From CAVRAZ01 sp963719135 (GTDB taxonomy: Bacteria; Pseudomonadota; Gammaproteobacteria; DSM-19610): 64,000 nt of DNA. The notes beneath the pieces are model-generated. The model worked only from the letters and a program-made list of their open reading frames with translations. It was not told the DNA's origin and searched no databases. The DNA is taken from contig CAVRAZ010000006.1 in assembly GCA_963719135.1 (NCBI GenBank), positions 573,890 through 637,889 of the forward strand, read 5' to 3'. Shown here one piece after another: positions 35,242 through 44,618 of this stretch. Positions within the stretch are counted from its first letter, which is position 1. The number at the start of each line of letters is the position of its first letter. A program made the position numbers and the translations under genes.

Positions 35242-36454
35242 CTCGTTGGCCCGGAGAGGACAGGTTTTTTTGCTTGTAAAGGTCGGCGATCAATGAAACC
35301 AGAAGGCGCGCGAGCCGGAGCTTGGGGGACTGCGGAAATTCGTCGGACCCGCCTTCCCAGTAAAGACGCCAGCTATTGTCGTCGACATCGAATCCCGTTC
35401 CCCGTCCGACTTGGTTGGCCACCATGAGGTCGACCGCCTTGCTTAGCCGTTTCTTTTTCGCGTGTCTGTCGACCTGCTCGGTTTCCGCCGCGAACCCGAC
35501 GCAAAACGGCGCCCGGGGCGAAGCGGCGACCTCGGCCAGGATATCCTGGGTCTTTTCCAGTTCGATCTGCAGTCGGTCGCCCTGTTTCTTGATTTTCTGC
35601 CCGGCCGGCGCAACCGGGCGGTAGTCAGCCACCGCCGCCGTGGCGATGAAAATATCGCAGTCCGCACGGCGCGCCATGACCGCCTGGTGCATTTGCGCGG
35701 CCGACTCGACCGCCACGACTTCCACGCCGGGCGGAGCACTCAACGCAACCGGACCGCTGACCAGTGTTACGAATGCACCCGCCTCGCGCGCCGCCGCGGC
35801 GATCGCGTAACCGGTTTTTCCCGAACTGCGGTTGGTAAGGCAACGCACGGGGTCCAGCGCTTCCCGAGTCGGTCCCGCGGTGAGCAATACCCGCAGACCG
35901 GCGAGAGCGCCGGTCGAAAAGGCCTCCTCCACGGCGCCGGCAAGTTCGTCGGGTTCGAGCATTCGACCCGGTCCGACTTCGCCGCAGGCCTGGTCGCCGT
36001 CGGCCGGCCCCAGTATGGCCAATCCACGCGCTTGCAACAGCTCGACATTCGCCTGTGTCGCAGGGTTCAACCACATCCGGGTGTTCATGGCGGGCGCCAG
36101 ATAGACCGGCGCCGTCGCGGCCAGACAGACGGCGTCGAGTAACTGTTCGGCGCGCCCATGAGCCAAGCGCGCCAACGTATCGGCGGTCGCCGGCGCAATC
36201 AGAATGCAGTCGGGCCAGCGGGCGAGTTCGATGTGCCGGATCGCCGCGTCGGCGTCGGTCCAGTCGCTATACGCGACCCGCCCCGAAAGTGTCTGCAGCG
36301 TGAGGGGCGTGATAAACTCACAGCCGCCCGGCGTCATCACCACCTGCACGTCGGCACCCCGACTACACAGGATGCGAACCAGTTCTGCGCTCTTGTAGGC
36401 GGCGATGCCGCCAGTGATACCCAGCAGGATACGCTTGCCGTATATGCTGTTCAT
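35222..36454 (-). CDS. coaBC: CoaBC bifunctional phosphopantothenoylcysteine decarboxylase / synthetase
   Basis: 410 residues. N-terminal CoaC flavoprotein part: LLGITGGIAAYKSAEL and the active-site segment LAPAMNTRMW near residue 130. C-terminal CoaB part from about 190: VLLTAGPTREALDPVR, FITNRSSG-like LTNRSSGKTGYAIA, and VANQVGRGTGFDVDDN. Two steps of coenzyme A synthesis from phosphopantothenate. ATG 36454 is set by conservation; its Shine-Dalgarno is weak. Divergent from radC across 71 bp. Confidence 0.95.
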   Translation of the reverse strand: MNSIYGKRILLGITGGIAAYKSAELVRILCSRGADVQVVMTPGGCEFITPLTLQTLSGRVAYSDWTDADAAIRHIELARWPDCILIAPATADTLARLAHGRAEQLLDAVCLAATAPVYLAPAMNTRMWLNPATQANVELLQARGLAILGPADGDQACGEVGPGRMLEPDELAGAVEEAFSTGALAGLRVLLTAGPTREALDPVRCLTNRSSGKTGYAIAAAAREAGAFVTLVSGPVALSAPPGVEVVAVESAAQMHQAVMARRADCDIFIATAAVADYRPVAPAGQKIKKQGDRLQIELEKTQDILAEVAASPRAPFCVGFAAETEQVDRHAKKKRLSKAVDLMVANQVGRGTGFDVDDNSWRLYWEGGSDEFPQSPKLRLARLLVSLIADLYKQKNLSSPGQRDESDSA

Positions 36455-36525
36455 GGAGCGCAAGTGTAGCAGAAACCCAAGGCGCGAAAAGACATTACGA
36501 CGGTGTTCCACACAAGGAGTGTGAC

Positions 36526-37200
36526 ATGGCGATCAAGGACTGGCCCGTCAGCGAACGGCCGCGCGAAAAACTGCTTCATCGAGGCGCGCAAGCACTATCG
36601 GACGCCGAACTTTTGGCGATTTTCCTGCGCAGCGCCCCGGTCGGTTCCAATGCCGTGGACCTGGCCAGATCGTTGCTCCAGAGGTTCGGCGGCCTGCGCC
36701 GCCTGTTGCATTGCGACGCGAAACTCTTCCTGAAGACCCCTGGACTGGGGCCGGCGCAATATGCGCAACTTCAAGCGGCACTGGAAATCGCGCGGCGCCA
36801 TAACCTGGAGCGGCTGTGCCGCGAGGATGCTCTGGAAAGTCCGGCTCAGACCCGGTCCTATTTGTCTTCTCTGTTGCGCGACCGCCCGCTCGAGGTGTTC
36901 GCCTGCCTCTTTCTGGACACCAAGAACCGTGTCATCTGTTGCGAGGAATTGTTCCGGGGAACGCTCGATCGCGCCGAAGTTCACCCGCGCGAGGTGCTCA
37001 ATCGCTGCCTGTTTCACAATGCCGCCGCCGTCATTTTCGCGCACAACCACCCGTCCGGTGTCTCCGAACCCAGCCGGGCGGACATCGCGTTGACCCAGCG
37101 GCTGCGCAAAGCGCTGGAGCTGGTCGACATCCGGCTGGTCGATCACCTCATTATCGGCGACGGCGAACCGGCTTCCCTGGCAGAGCTTGGCCTGCTCTAA
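36526..37200 (+). CDS. radC: RadC family JAB/MPN-domain protein
   Basis: 224 residues. N-terminal helix-hairpin-helix segment (RPREKLLHRGAQALSDAELL), then an MPN/JAB domain with the metal motif HNHPSGVSEPSRADI. Despite the name, a DNA repair role is doubtful; many RadC proteins are of unknown function and some accompany mobile elements. Here it sits in its ordinary chromosomal context beside coaBC and rpmB. Complete. Confidence 0.94.
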   Translation: MAIKDWPVSERPREKLLHRGAQALSDAELLAIFLRSAPVGSNAVDLARSLLQRFGGLRRLLHCDAKLFLKTPGLGPAQYAQLQAALEIARRHNLERLCREDALESPAQTRSYLSSLLRDRPLEVFACLFLDTKNRVICCEELFRGTLDRAEVHPREVLNRCLFHNAAAVIFAHNHPSGVSEPSRADIALTQRLRKALELVDIRLVDHLIIGDGEPASLAELGLL

Positions 37201-37358
37201 ACTCCATGCGTTTCGGCGTGTTAGCAGCGCCCACGGGCTGCATGGGCGGCGTGCCCGGGCGCGTTGGTTGAGGAGGGCGAAAAGTTCTGGTATAAAGCCC
37301 GATTCCTGTCGCCGCCAGACCGCCGGCGACCGATTACGTGATCTTGAGGGAAGGAACG

Positions 37359-37595
37359 ATGTCCAGAGTCTGTCAGGTGACCGGGAAACGGCCGACTACC
37401 GGCAACAACGTATCCCACGCCAACAACAAAACGCGCCGCCGGTTTCTGCCGAATCTGCACACCCATCGTTTCTGGGTCGGCAGCGAAAACCGCTGGGTGA
37501 AACTGCGGGTATCGTCCAAGGGCATGCGGATCATCGACAAAGTGGGCATCGACGCGGTGTTGGCCGATTTGCGCGCCCGCGGCGAATCCGTTTAG
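37359..37595 (+). CDS. rpmB: 50S ribosomal protein L28
   Basis: 78 residues: MSRVCQVTGKRPTTGNNVSH, NNKTRRRFLPNL and the C-terminal KGMRIIDKVGIDAVL are typical bL28. GAGGGAAGGA precedes the ATG. Followed 11 bases later by rpmG. The four Cys zinc motif of C+ forms is absent apart from Cys5, so this is the C- form. Confidence 0.97.
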   Translation: MSRVCQVTGKRPTTGNNVSHANNKTRRRFLPNLHTHRFWVGSENRWVKLRVSSKGMRIIDKVGIDAVLADLRARGESV

Positions 37596-37606
37596 GAGCA
37601 GAATCA

Positions 37607-37762
37607 ATGCGCGACAAAATCAAACTGGTATCCAGCGCCGGCACCGGTCACTTTTACACCACGACCAAGAACAAGCGCACGACGCCTGACAAGCTCGAAA
37701 TGAAGAAATATGACCCTGTCGTTCGCAAGCACGTGATGTACAAGGAAGCCAAGATCAAGTAA
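37607..37762 (+). CDS. rpmG: 50S ribosomal protein L33
   Basis: 51 residues, bL33, with KIKLVSSAGTGHFYTTTKNK and the KYDPVVRKHVMYKE C-terminal part. It lacks the Cys-x-x-Cys pairs of zinc-binding L33, so it is the zinc-independent type. TAGGAGCAGAATCA precedes the ATG (GGAG). Second gene of the rpmBG pair, closed by a strong terminator 20 bases later. Confidence 0.97.
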   Translation: MRDKIKLVSSAGTGHFYTTTKNKRTTPDKLEMKKYDPVVRKHVMYKEAKIK

Positions 37763-37779
37763 GGCGGTTACCCATCTCT

Positions 37780-37818
37780 GCCATCAAAAAGCCCGGCTGC
37801 GCCGGGCTTTTTGATGGC
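37780..37818. terminator. Bidirectional rho-independent terminator after rpmG
   Basis: Near-perfect inverted repeat: an arm reading GCCATCAAAAAGCCCGGC, a 3-4 base loop and its complement ending GGGCTTTTTGATGGC. Runs of A on one side and T on the other let it end transcripts from both rpmG (+) and the desaturase gene (-), whose stop lies about 20 bases further. Confidence 0.93.
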
Positions 37819-37836
37819 AGATAGTCGCAGGACCGC

Positions 37837-39018
37837 TCACGCCGGCGCCATCCGATAATCCTTCATGCGGTGCGCGAACTGCTGCAACGCCGACACCCCG
37901 CTGTTTTCCGCGCGCCGGCACCAATCCTGCAGCGCTTCCAGAAGATGCTCGTGGCTGGTCGCCGACCGCTCCCAGATGCCGGCCAGTTGTTCGCGGAACT
38001 GGTAGGCAACGCGCAGGCGACCAAAGCGCGCCAGCACCGTCTCTAGCATTTCGCGCGCCGACTCGTCCAGACGCATCCGGTTGTGGATCACAAGCGCACG
38101 CGCCTGCTTGAAAAGCCCCCGGTACGGCCGGTCTGTCTGCTCGACTTCCTCGCGCAGGACCGGCACCAGCACCTCGCGGGCATAATGGGTCATGACATGC
38201 AACCGATTGACGAACAGCGCGCGCACCGTCTCCAGATCCATCTTCTGTCTGCGGACGTCCCGAACGGGGACCGGTGCTACCTTCTTGACGCGCGCCAGTC
38301 CCAGCGCATCGAACAGGCGGATATAGAGCCAGCCCAGGTCGAACTCCCAGGGATGCACGGAAAACTTCGCCGAACTTGCGAAGGCATGGTGGTTGTTATG
38401 CAACTCCTCGCCGCCGATCAACAACCCCAGGCAGACGATATTGGTCGACGCATCTCCGGTCTCGAAGTTCCGATAGCCCCACCAGTGTCCGATGCCGTTG
38501 ATGACGCCGGCCGCCCATAACGGAATCCAAAGCATCTGCACGCCCCAGACCGACAGACCGGCGAACCCGAACAGCAGGACGTCGAGCACCAGCATCACGG
38601 CTACGCCCAGCACGGCATGGCGGCTGTAGACCCTGCGCTCAAGCCAGTCATCCGGCGTATGGTGCCCGTAGTGCCCAACCGTTTCACCGTTGGCGGCTTC
38701 GGCCCGGTACAGTTCAGCGCCCTGCCAGAGCACCTTGCGGATACCCAGGACCTGCGGGCTGTGAGGGTCTTCGGGCGTCTCGCACCGCGCATGGTGCTTG
38801 CGGTGGATGGATACCCACTCCCGCGTCACCATGCCGGTGGTCAGCCACAGCCAGAACCGAAAGAAATGTGCCACCGCCGGATGCAGGTCCAGTGCCCGAT
38901 GGGCCTGATGACGATGCAGATAAAGCGTGACCGAAACGATTGTGATATGGGTCAGACCCAAGGCAACCAGCACATAGCCCCACCAGGGCAAATCCACCAA
39001 TCCGTTATACCAGGACAC
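37837..39018 (-). CDS. Fatty acid desaturase (acyl-CoA/acyl-lipid delta-9 type)
   Basis: 393 residues. Three histidine boxes are in place: HRHQAH at about residue 35, HRKHH at about 72 and HNNHH at about 206, the di-iron ligands. Several hydrophobic helices flank them. It should introduce a double bond in saturated acyl chains, likely for membrane fluidity. The C-terminal ~130 residues form a charged helical extension beyond the desaturase core. No electron donor gene is adjacent. Confidence 0.93.
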   Translation of the reverse strand: MSWYNGLVDLPWWGYVLVALGLTHITIVSVTLYLHRHQAHRALDLHPAVAHFFRFWLWLTTGMVTREWVSIHRKHHARCETPEDPHSPQVLGIRKVLWQGAELYRAEAANGETVGHYGHHTPDDWLERRVYSRHAVLGVAVMLVLDVLLFGFAGLSVWGVQMLWIPLWAAGVINGIGHWWGYRNFETGDASTNIVCLGLLIGGEELHNNHHAFASSAKFSVHPWEFDLGWLYIRLFDALGLARVKKVAPVPVRDVRRQKMDLETVRALFVNRLHVMTHYAREVLVPVLREEVEQTDRPYRGLFKQARALVIHNRMRLDESAREMLETVLARFGRLRVAYQFREQLAGIWERSATSHEHLLEALQDWCRRAENSGVSALQQFAHRMKDYRMAPA

Positions 39019-39184
39019 GGCTTATACTCCCCCACTCTGATTTTGAAATAATCCCTGACCGGACGAAGCCGGACCGGGTGTGTGGAAGTTTACCACAGGT
39101 CGTTGCTTGCGGGCGGCGTCAACCCGGCCGTGCCCCGGCCGCTAGGGTCGGGCACGACCGCAATTCAATCCAGCGGGTCAATAA

Positions 39185-39190
39185 TATAAT
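39185..39190 (+). promoter_or_regulatory. Possible -10 element (TATAAT) before the EAL-HDOD gene
   Basis: An exact TATAAT lies 9 bases before the ATG at 39200, with no Shine-Dalgarno between them. A -35 match is poor (TTCAAT, spacing about 15). If real, transcription would begin at or near the start codon, giving a leaderless or nearly leaderless message. Confidence 0.35.
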
Positions 39191-39199
39191 CTTGGCACT

Positions 39200-40405
39200 A
39201 TGACAGATATCTATATCGCGCGCCAACCGATCTATGACCGCCAGCTCGACGTGTTCGCCTACGAGCTTCTCTTTCGCAACAATCGGCAGAATCGGGCCGG
39301 TATCGTCGACGGCGACAAGGCCACCACCGACGTCATCGTCAACACTTTCATGGAGATCGGCCTGAACAACATCGTCGAGGACCGGCTTGCCTTCATCAAC
39401 CTGACACGCTCCTTTTTCCTCGACGAACGCATGGTCACCATGCCGAAGGATCGCGTCGTGCTCGAGCTGCTCGAGGACATCGATGCCAACGAAGAGTTGA
39501 TCCAGGGCGTCCGGCGCCTCGCGGCGCAGGGGTACAAGATCGCGCTGGATGATTTCATCTATCACGAGTCGCTCAAGCCCCTGGTGGAAACCGCGAGCCT
39601 CGTGAAAATCGATGTCATGGCGCTGAGCGAGGCGGACATCGCAGCGCACGTCGAGGAGCTGCGCGCCTACCCGCTCAAGTTGCTCGCCGAGAAAGTGGAA
39701 ACCCAGGCCATGTTCGATTTCTGCATGAAACTGGGATTCGATTACTTCCAGGGATACTTTTTTGCGCAGCCGAAGATCATCACCGGCCGCGCGCTGCCGA
39801 ACAACCGTCTTGCCATACTGCGCCTGCTCGGCAAGCTGCAGGACCCGACGATCCCGGTCGACGAACTCGAACTGCTGGTTTCACAGGACGTCGCCTTGAG
39901 CTTCCGGCTGCTCAAGTATGTCAACTCGGCCGCCCTGGCGCTGCCGCGCAGGATCGAGTCCATCCACCAGGCCGTGGTACTGGTCGGACTGCAGAACATT
40001 CGCAACTGGTCGCTGCTGCTGTCCGCCTCGCTGATCGACAACAAGCCGATCGAACTGGTGGTGACTGCCATGGTTCGCGGCCGCATGGCCGAATTGCTGG
40101 CCTCCGCCTGCGACTATGAGAATCCCGACGCCTATTTCACCGTTGGACTCTTCTCCGCGCTGGACGCGTTGATGGACAACACGATGGAGGAAATCCTGAC
40201 TCAGCTCCCGCTCGCGGAGCACATCGTCGGCGCGCTGCTGCGCCACAGCGGCAGACACGGCATTGTGCTGGAATGCGTACTCGCCTATGAGCGTGGCGAC
40301 TGGGAGTCCGTGCGTTGCGCCGGCCTGTCCATCAACCGAATCAGCGACTGTTATCTGGAAGCCCTTCATTGGGCCGACCAGATGCGCAGACAGCTACTTG
40401 AATGA
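39200..40405 (+). CDS. EAL-HDOD signal transduction protein (YuxH-like)
   Basis: 401 residues. An N-terminal EAL-like domain (1-200) has YELLFR in place of EALLR but keeps INLTR, LELLEDI, ALDDF and LLAEKVETQ. The C-terminal HDOD domain (about 205-395) has SFRLLKYVNSA and the SIHQAVVLVGLQNIRNW block. HDOD-EAL proteins usually bind rather than cut c-di-GMP, or are inactive scaffolds; whether this one hydrolyses is open. It is a single gene ending before a terminator at 40501. Confidence 0.9.
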   Translation: MTDIYIARQPIYDRQLDVFAYELLFRNNRQNRAGIVDGDKATTDVIVNTFMEIGLNNIVEDRLAFINLTRSFFLDERMVTMPKDRVVLELLEDIDANEELIQGVRRLAAQGYKIALDDFIYHESLKPLVETASLVKIDVMALSEADIAAHVEELRAYPLKLLAEKVETQAMFDFCMKLGFDYFQGYFFAQPKIITGRALPNNRLAILRLLGKLQDPTIPVDELELLVSQDVALSFRLLKYVNSAALALPRRIESIHQAVVLVGLQNIRNWSLLLSASLIDNKPIELVVTAMVRGRMAELLASACDYENPDAYFTVGLFSALDALMDNTMEEILTQLPLAEHIVGALLRHSGRHGIVLECVLAYERGDWESVRCAGLSINRISDCYLEALHWADQMRRQLLE

Positions 40406-40500
40406 TGAATATCTGATCCCGGTCAAGGAGCCCGACGCGCCGAAAGGTTACCGTTGTTGGCGGGTGCTTAGTTGACACCAAGTCACCCTTCCCGTCCTTA

Positions 40501-40536
40501 CCCCCTGTCCATGATGAATGGAAAGGGGGTTTTTTC
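40501..40536 (+). terminator. Rho-independent terminator after the EAL-HDOD gene
   Basis: CCCCCTGTCCAT and ATGGAAAGGGGG pair with one mismatch around a 5-base loop (GATGA) and are followed by six or more T. The U-run abuts the ATG at 40540, which argues against that ATG as the start of ppx. Confidence 0.85.
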
Positions 40537-40626
40537 TTTATGCCACGCCGCGGCCGCCGGAGGCTTGAGAAAGGCGGCCGAGTCCCCGAGAATGTAGCCC
40601 CTCCCCCGAGCGACGGCAGCAAGACC

Positions 40627-42126
40627 TTGACCGACCTGGACACCTCGCCTCCACTCGCAGCCGTTGATCTGGGCTCGAACAGCTTCCACATGATCGTCGC
40701 TCAATTCCACGGCGATCAGATGCTGATTCTGGACCGGCTGCGCGACCCGGTACGGCTCGCCGACGGCCTGACCGAAAGCAACATGCTGGATGAAGCCGTG
40801 GCGCAACGATCCCTGGAATGCCTGGAAAGATTCGGACAGCGCCTGCGTCATATCGCCCCCGAGAACCTGCGCGCCGTCGGCACCAACACCCTGCGGAGGG
40901 CCGACACCTCCACCGGTTTCCTGGAGCGCGCACAGACCGCGCTCGGACACAGCATCGAGATCATTTCCGGTATCGAGGAAGCGCGCCTGATCTACCTGGG
41001 CGTCGCCCACAGTCTGCCCGACCCGGGCGGGCGGCGCCTGGTGGTCGACATCGGTGGCGGCAGCACGGAACTGATCATCGGGGAAGGCTTTGAACCGCAG
41101 ATGCTGGAGAGTCTCTACATCGGCTGCGTGGGCATGAGCAGGCGTTTCTTCGAAGACGGAGCGATCACCAGGGAAGCGATGAACCGGGCGCTGGTGGCCG
41201 CGCGCCTCGAACTGCAACCGATCAAGCGTCGCTTCCGCGAGCTGGGCTGGTCCATGGCGACCGGTTCATCGGGGACGATTCGCGCGGTGCGCGATGTCGT
41301 GACCAACGCGGGGTGGAGCGACAACGGCATCACACCCGCAGCGCTGGAGAAACTGCGCGGCGCGCTGATCGCGGCGGGTCATGTCAGCGCGCTCAGCATC
41401 AATGGCCTGAGCGAAAACCGGGCACCGGTCTTCCCCGGCGGCGTCGCCGTGTTGAGCGCCGTATTCGACGCGCTGAAGATCGAGCGGATGCTGCATTCCA
41501 GCGGCGCATTGCGCGAAGGCGTCATCTATGACCTGAACGGACGCATCCATCACCACGACAAGCGCGAAGCGACCGTCAACGCGCTGGTGGAACGTTATCG
41601 GGTGGACGTCACACAGGCGGTGCGCGTGGAACAGGTGGCGCTGAGCCTGCTCGACGCCGTGCGCGACGCCTGGAACCTGAAATCCGAAGATGCGCGCCAA
41701 TGGCTGCACTGGGCGACCCATCTGCACGAAATCGGCCTGTCGATTTCGCACGACCAGTACCACAAACACGGCGCCTACATCATCCGCCACGCGGATCTGG
41801 CCGGGTTTTCGCTGCGCGACCAGAAATTCCTGTCGCTGCTGGTCCAGGCACATCGTCGCAAACTGAAACCGTCGCTGTTCGACGCCCTGCCCGAGACCAT
41901 GCGACTGGTCGCCGTAAGGCTGATCGTGATTCTGAGACTCGCGGTGCTGTTGCGGCGCAGCCGCTCCGATCACGACATGCTGCCGACCGAAATCACGGCC
42001 GCGGACAACAAGCTGACTCTCCAATTCCCCGCCGGCTGGCTGGAGGGGCACCCGCTGACGAACGCAGACCTGGGGCAGGAGAAGAAGTACCTGAAGAGTG
42101 TCGGCACGAAACTGCGGTTTGCGTGA
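40627..42126 (+). CDS. ppx: Exopolyphosphatase
   Basis: About 499 residues from TTG 40627. Ppx/GppA N-terminal ASKHA domain begins AAVDLGSNSFHM, with VDIGGGSTELIIGEG for phosphate binding and the GTNTLRRA loop; the C-terminal part is an HD-like domain (HWATHLHEIG, HRRKLKP). It removes terminal phosphate from polyphosphate. An ATG at 40540 is also in frame but lies against a terminator U-run and adds an Arg-rich unconserved stretch, so a later start is more likely; no start has a good ribosome site. Convergent with ppk1. Confidence 0.93.
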   Translation: MTDLDTSPPLAAVDLGSNSFHMIVAQFHGDQMLILDRLRDPVRLADGLTESNMLDEAVAQRSLECLERFGQRLRHIAPENLRAVGTNTLRRADTSTGFLERAQTALGHSIEIISGIEEARLIYLGVAHSLPDPGGRRLVVDIGGGSTELIIGEGFEPQMLESLYIGCVGMSRRFFEDGAITREAMNRALVAARLELQPIKRRFRELGWSMATGSSGTIRAVRDVVTNAGWSDNGITPAALEKLRGALIAAGHVSALSINGLSENRAPVFPGGVAVLSAVFDALKIERMLHSSGALREGVIYDLNGRIHHHDKREATVNALVERYRVDVTQAVRVEQVALSLLDAVRDAWNLKSEDARQWLHWATHLHEIGLSISHDQYHKHGAYIIRHADLAGFSLRDQKFLSLLVQAHRRKLKPSLFDALPETMRLVAVRLIVILRLAVLLRRSRSDHDMLPTEITAADNKLTLQFPAGWLEGHPLTNADLGQEKKYLKSVGTKLRFA

Positions 42127-42169
42127 GTGGATACTTTGTTTACCGTTAAGGACGCCAAGGCCCCCTCTC

Positions 42170-42404
42170 TTAACCACAAAGGACACGAAGGTCACGAAGA
42201 TTTCCTGTTGTTGACCACCTCACAGCCCGGTTGAAGCCGGCGAGTTCCGGGGCCATCATTGGCTCGCGGACTCCGCTGACAACGCCCACCTTTACCAAGC
42301 AAGAGCGGCGTTCCACGGAGCCGAATAGGCGCTCTGCGGCACCATCATACGCAGAGGACACAAACAATGGTTTTCTGCGTGTACTTTGTGTCCTTTGTGG
42401 TTAA
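42170..42404. repeat. 235-bp non-coding element with terminal inverted repeats between ppx and ppk1
   Basis: The left end reads TTAACCACAAAGGACACGAA (42170 onward) and the right end is its imperfect reverse complement, finishing CTTTGTGTCCTTTGTGGTTAA at 42404 (about 22-24 matching bases of 30). I see no gene inside. Similar CAAAGGACAC-type motifs are familiar to me from intergenic repeats in many bacterial genomes. It could be a MITE, or a decayed copy of a mobile element. It fills most of the 328-bp convergent gap at 42127-42454; the rest holds nothing recognised. Confidence 0.65.
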
Positions 42405-42454
42405 CAGGGTCGCGCCCTTCACGTCCATCACGGTTGGACGACCCACGCCGCCCG

Positions 42455-44524
42455 CTAGAGCACCGACTCCAGCAGCGCCCCCTGGGCGCTGCGCGATTTC
42501 TGGTTCGCGGCGGGCGTGCGGCGTTTGTATTCGCCGTCGCGCTGCAATACCCAGGCCTCGGTGTTGTCCGACAGGTAGGCTTCCAGGCCGTCCTTGAGAA
42601 TCCGCTGGCGCAGCTTCTTGTCCTCGACCGGAAACGCGATTTCGACGCGGTGAAAGAAATTACGCTCCATCCAGTCGGCGCTGGACAGGTACAGCTCATA
42701 GTCGCCATCGTTGTGAAAATAGAACACGCGCGTGTGCTCCAGAAAGCGGCCGACGATTGAGCGCACCGTGATGTTGTCCGAAACACCCTCGATGCCCGGG
42801 CGCAGGCAGCAGATGCCCCGCACGATGAGATCGATCTTGACGCCGGCCTGCGACGCCTGATAGAGGGCGCGGATCGACTGGGCCTCGAGCAGCGCGTTGC
42901 ATTTCACGATGATGCGGGCGGGTTTGCCGGCGCGCGCCATCGCGGCCTCACGTTCGATCTTGGCCATCATTTCCTTGTGCAGGTTGAACGGCGACTGCAG
43001 CACCTTCTTGAGCTGTTTGAACTTGCCGAGGCTGGTCAGCAACTGGAACACCCGCTGCACGTCACCGCCGAGCTGATCGTCGCAGGTCATCAGTCCGTAG
43101 TCGGTGTAGAGCCTGGCCGTGCGCGCGTGGTAATTGCCCGTGCCCAGATGTACGTAATGCCGCAGATGGCCCGCCTCCCGGCGGGTGATGAGCATCATTT
43201 TCGCGTGCGTCTTGTACCCCACCACGCCGTAGACGACGTGGGCGCCGGCACCCTGCAGGCGGTTGGCGAGCTGGATATTGGCCTCTTCGTCGAAGCGCGC
43301 CCGCAGTTCGATGACGACGGTCACTTCCTTGCCGTTTTTCGCCGCCTCGACCAACGCGTTCACAATCGCGGAATCGGGTCCGGTGCGGTACAACGTCTGC
43401 TTGATGGCCAGTACGTGCGGGTCCGCCGCGCCCTGGCGCAGTATGTCGATAACCGGCACGAACGAATCGAAGGGATGGTGCAGCAGCAGATCGCCCGACT
43501 GCAGGGCGTCGAATATGTTCTGATCCTGCATGAGCCCGCTCGGACGGCTCGGCTTGAACGGCGGATATTTCAGGTCGGGCCGGTCGACCAGGTCCGAAAT
43601 CGCCATGAGCCGGTTGAGATTGACCGGACCGTTCACCTGGAACAGGTCGACGGCGGTCAGTTCAAACTGGCTCAAGAGAAAATCGGCCATCTGCGGTGAG
43701 CAGTTGTCCGCCACTTCCAGGCGCACCGCGTCGCCGTAACGGCGTGACAACAGCTCACCCTCGACGGCGTGCAGCAGATCGTCGATTTCCTCCTCGTCCA
43801 CGAACAATTCGCTGTTGCGGGTGACGCGGAACTGGTAGCACCCGGTCGCGGTCATGCCGGAAAACAGGTCGTCGACGTGCGCGTGGATGATCGACGAAAG
43901 GAACACAAAGTCGTAAGGCCCTTCCGAGCAATCCGCCGGCAGGTGCACCAGCCGCGGCAGCGAGCGCGGCGCCTGCACGATGGCCACGCCGCTCGAACGG
44001 CCGAACGCGTCCTTGCCTTCCAGCGACACGACGAAGTTCAGACTCTTGTTGAGGATACGCGGGAACGGGTGCGCCGGATCGAGTCCCAGCGGGCTCAGCA
44101 CCGGCAGCAGCTCGCGTTCGAAAAAATCGCGAATCCAGGCCGCCTGTTTCTCGTTCCACTGGGTTCGCCGCACGAACCGAATCTGTTCCTTGGCCAGCAA
44201 GGGAATCAATTCCTCGTTCAACACCCGGTACTGCTCCTCGACCAGGAGGTGCGCCTGTTCGGCGATCTGGTTCATGACCTCGGTCGGCGAAAAATTGTCC
44301 GGGTCGGCCTGCACTGATCCCGACTCGATTCGCTGCTTGACGCCGGAGACGCGGATTTCGAAGAACTCGTCGAGGTTGGTACTGGAGATACAGAGAAACT
44401 TGAGACGCTCCAGGAGCGGCGTTGCGGGGTCCAGCGCCTGTGCGAGCACGCGCGTGTTGAACTTCAGCAGGCTCAGCTCGCGGTTGATGTAGAGTTCGGG
44501 CTGGGTCAGGGTCAAAGCATCCAT
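42455..44524 (-). CDS. ppk1: Polyphosphate kinase 1
   Basis: 689 residues, the usual length. N-terminal YINRELSLLKFNTRVLAQA, the phospho-accepting His466 in NYHARTARLYTD, and the second conserved His region at HTRVFYFHNDG. It makes polyphosphate from ATP. It faces ppx head-on, so synthesis and breakdown genes neighbour each other with separate promoters. A third polyphosphate enzyme (pap) lies at 61.4 kb. Confidence 0.97.
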   Translation of the reverse strand: MDALTLTQPELYINRELSLLKFNTRVLAQALDPATPLLERLKFLCISSTNLDEFFEIRVSGVKQRIESGSVQADPDNFSPTEVMNQIAEQAHLLVEEQYRVLNEELIPLLAKEQIRFVRRTQWNEKQAAWIRDFFERELLPVLSPLGLDPAHPFPRILNKSLNFVVSLEGKDAFGRSSGVAIVQAPRSLPRLVHLPADCSEGPYDFVFLSSIIHAHVDDLFSGMTATGCYQFRVTRNSELFVDEEEIDDLLHAVEGELLSRRYGDAVRLEVADNCSPQMADFLLSQFELTAVDLFQVNGPVNLNRLMAISDLVDRPDLKYPPFKPSRPSGLMQDQNIFDALQSGDLLLHHPFDSFVPVIDILRQGAADPHVLAIKQTLYRTGPDSAIVNALVEAAKNGKEVTVVIELRARFDEEANIQLANRLQGAGAHVVYGVVGYKTHAKMMLITRREAGHLRHYVHLGTGNYHARTARLYTDYGLMTCDDQLGGDVQRVFQLLTSLGKFKQLKKVLQSPFNLHKEMMAKIEREAAMARAGKPARIIVKCNALLEAQSIRALYQASQAGVKIDLIVRGICCLRPGIEGVSDNITVRSIVGRFLEHTRVFYFHNDGDYELYLSSADWMERNFFHRVEIAFPVEDKKLRQRILKDGLEAYLSDNTEAWVLQRDGEYKRRTPAANQKSRSAQGALLESVL

Positions 44525-44618
44525 GGTTTATGTCTTCTGCGGGTTTGGACTGCGCTCATTCTAAAGGCAATCCGCAGCGGCAGGCTATCGGTCGCCGCAC
44601 CCTGCGCCCGCCCGCGCC

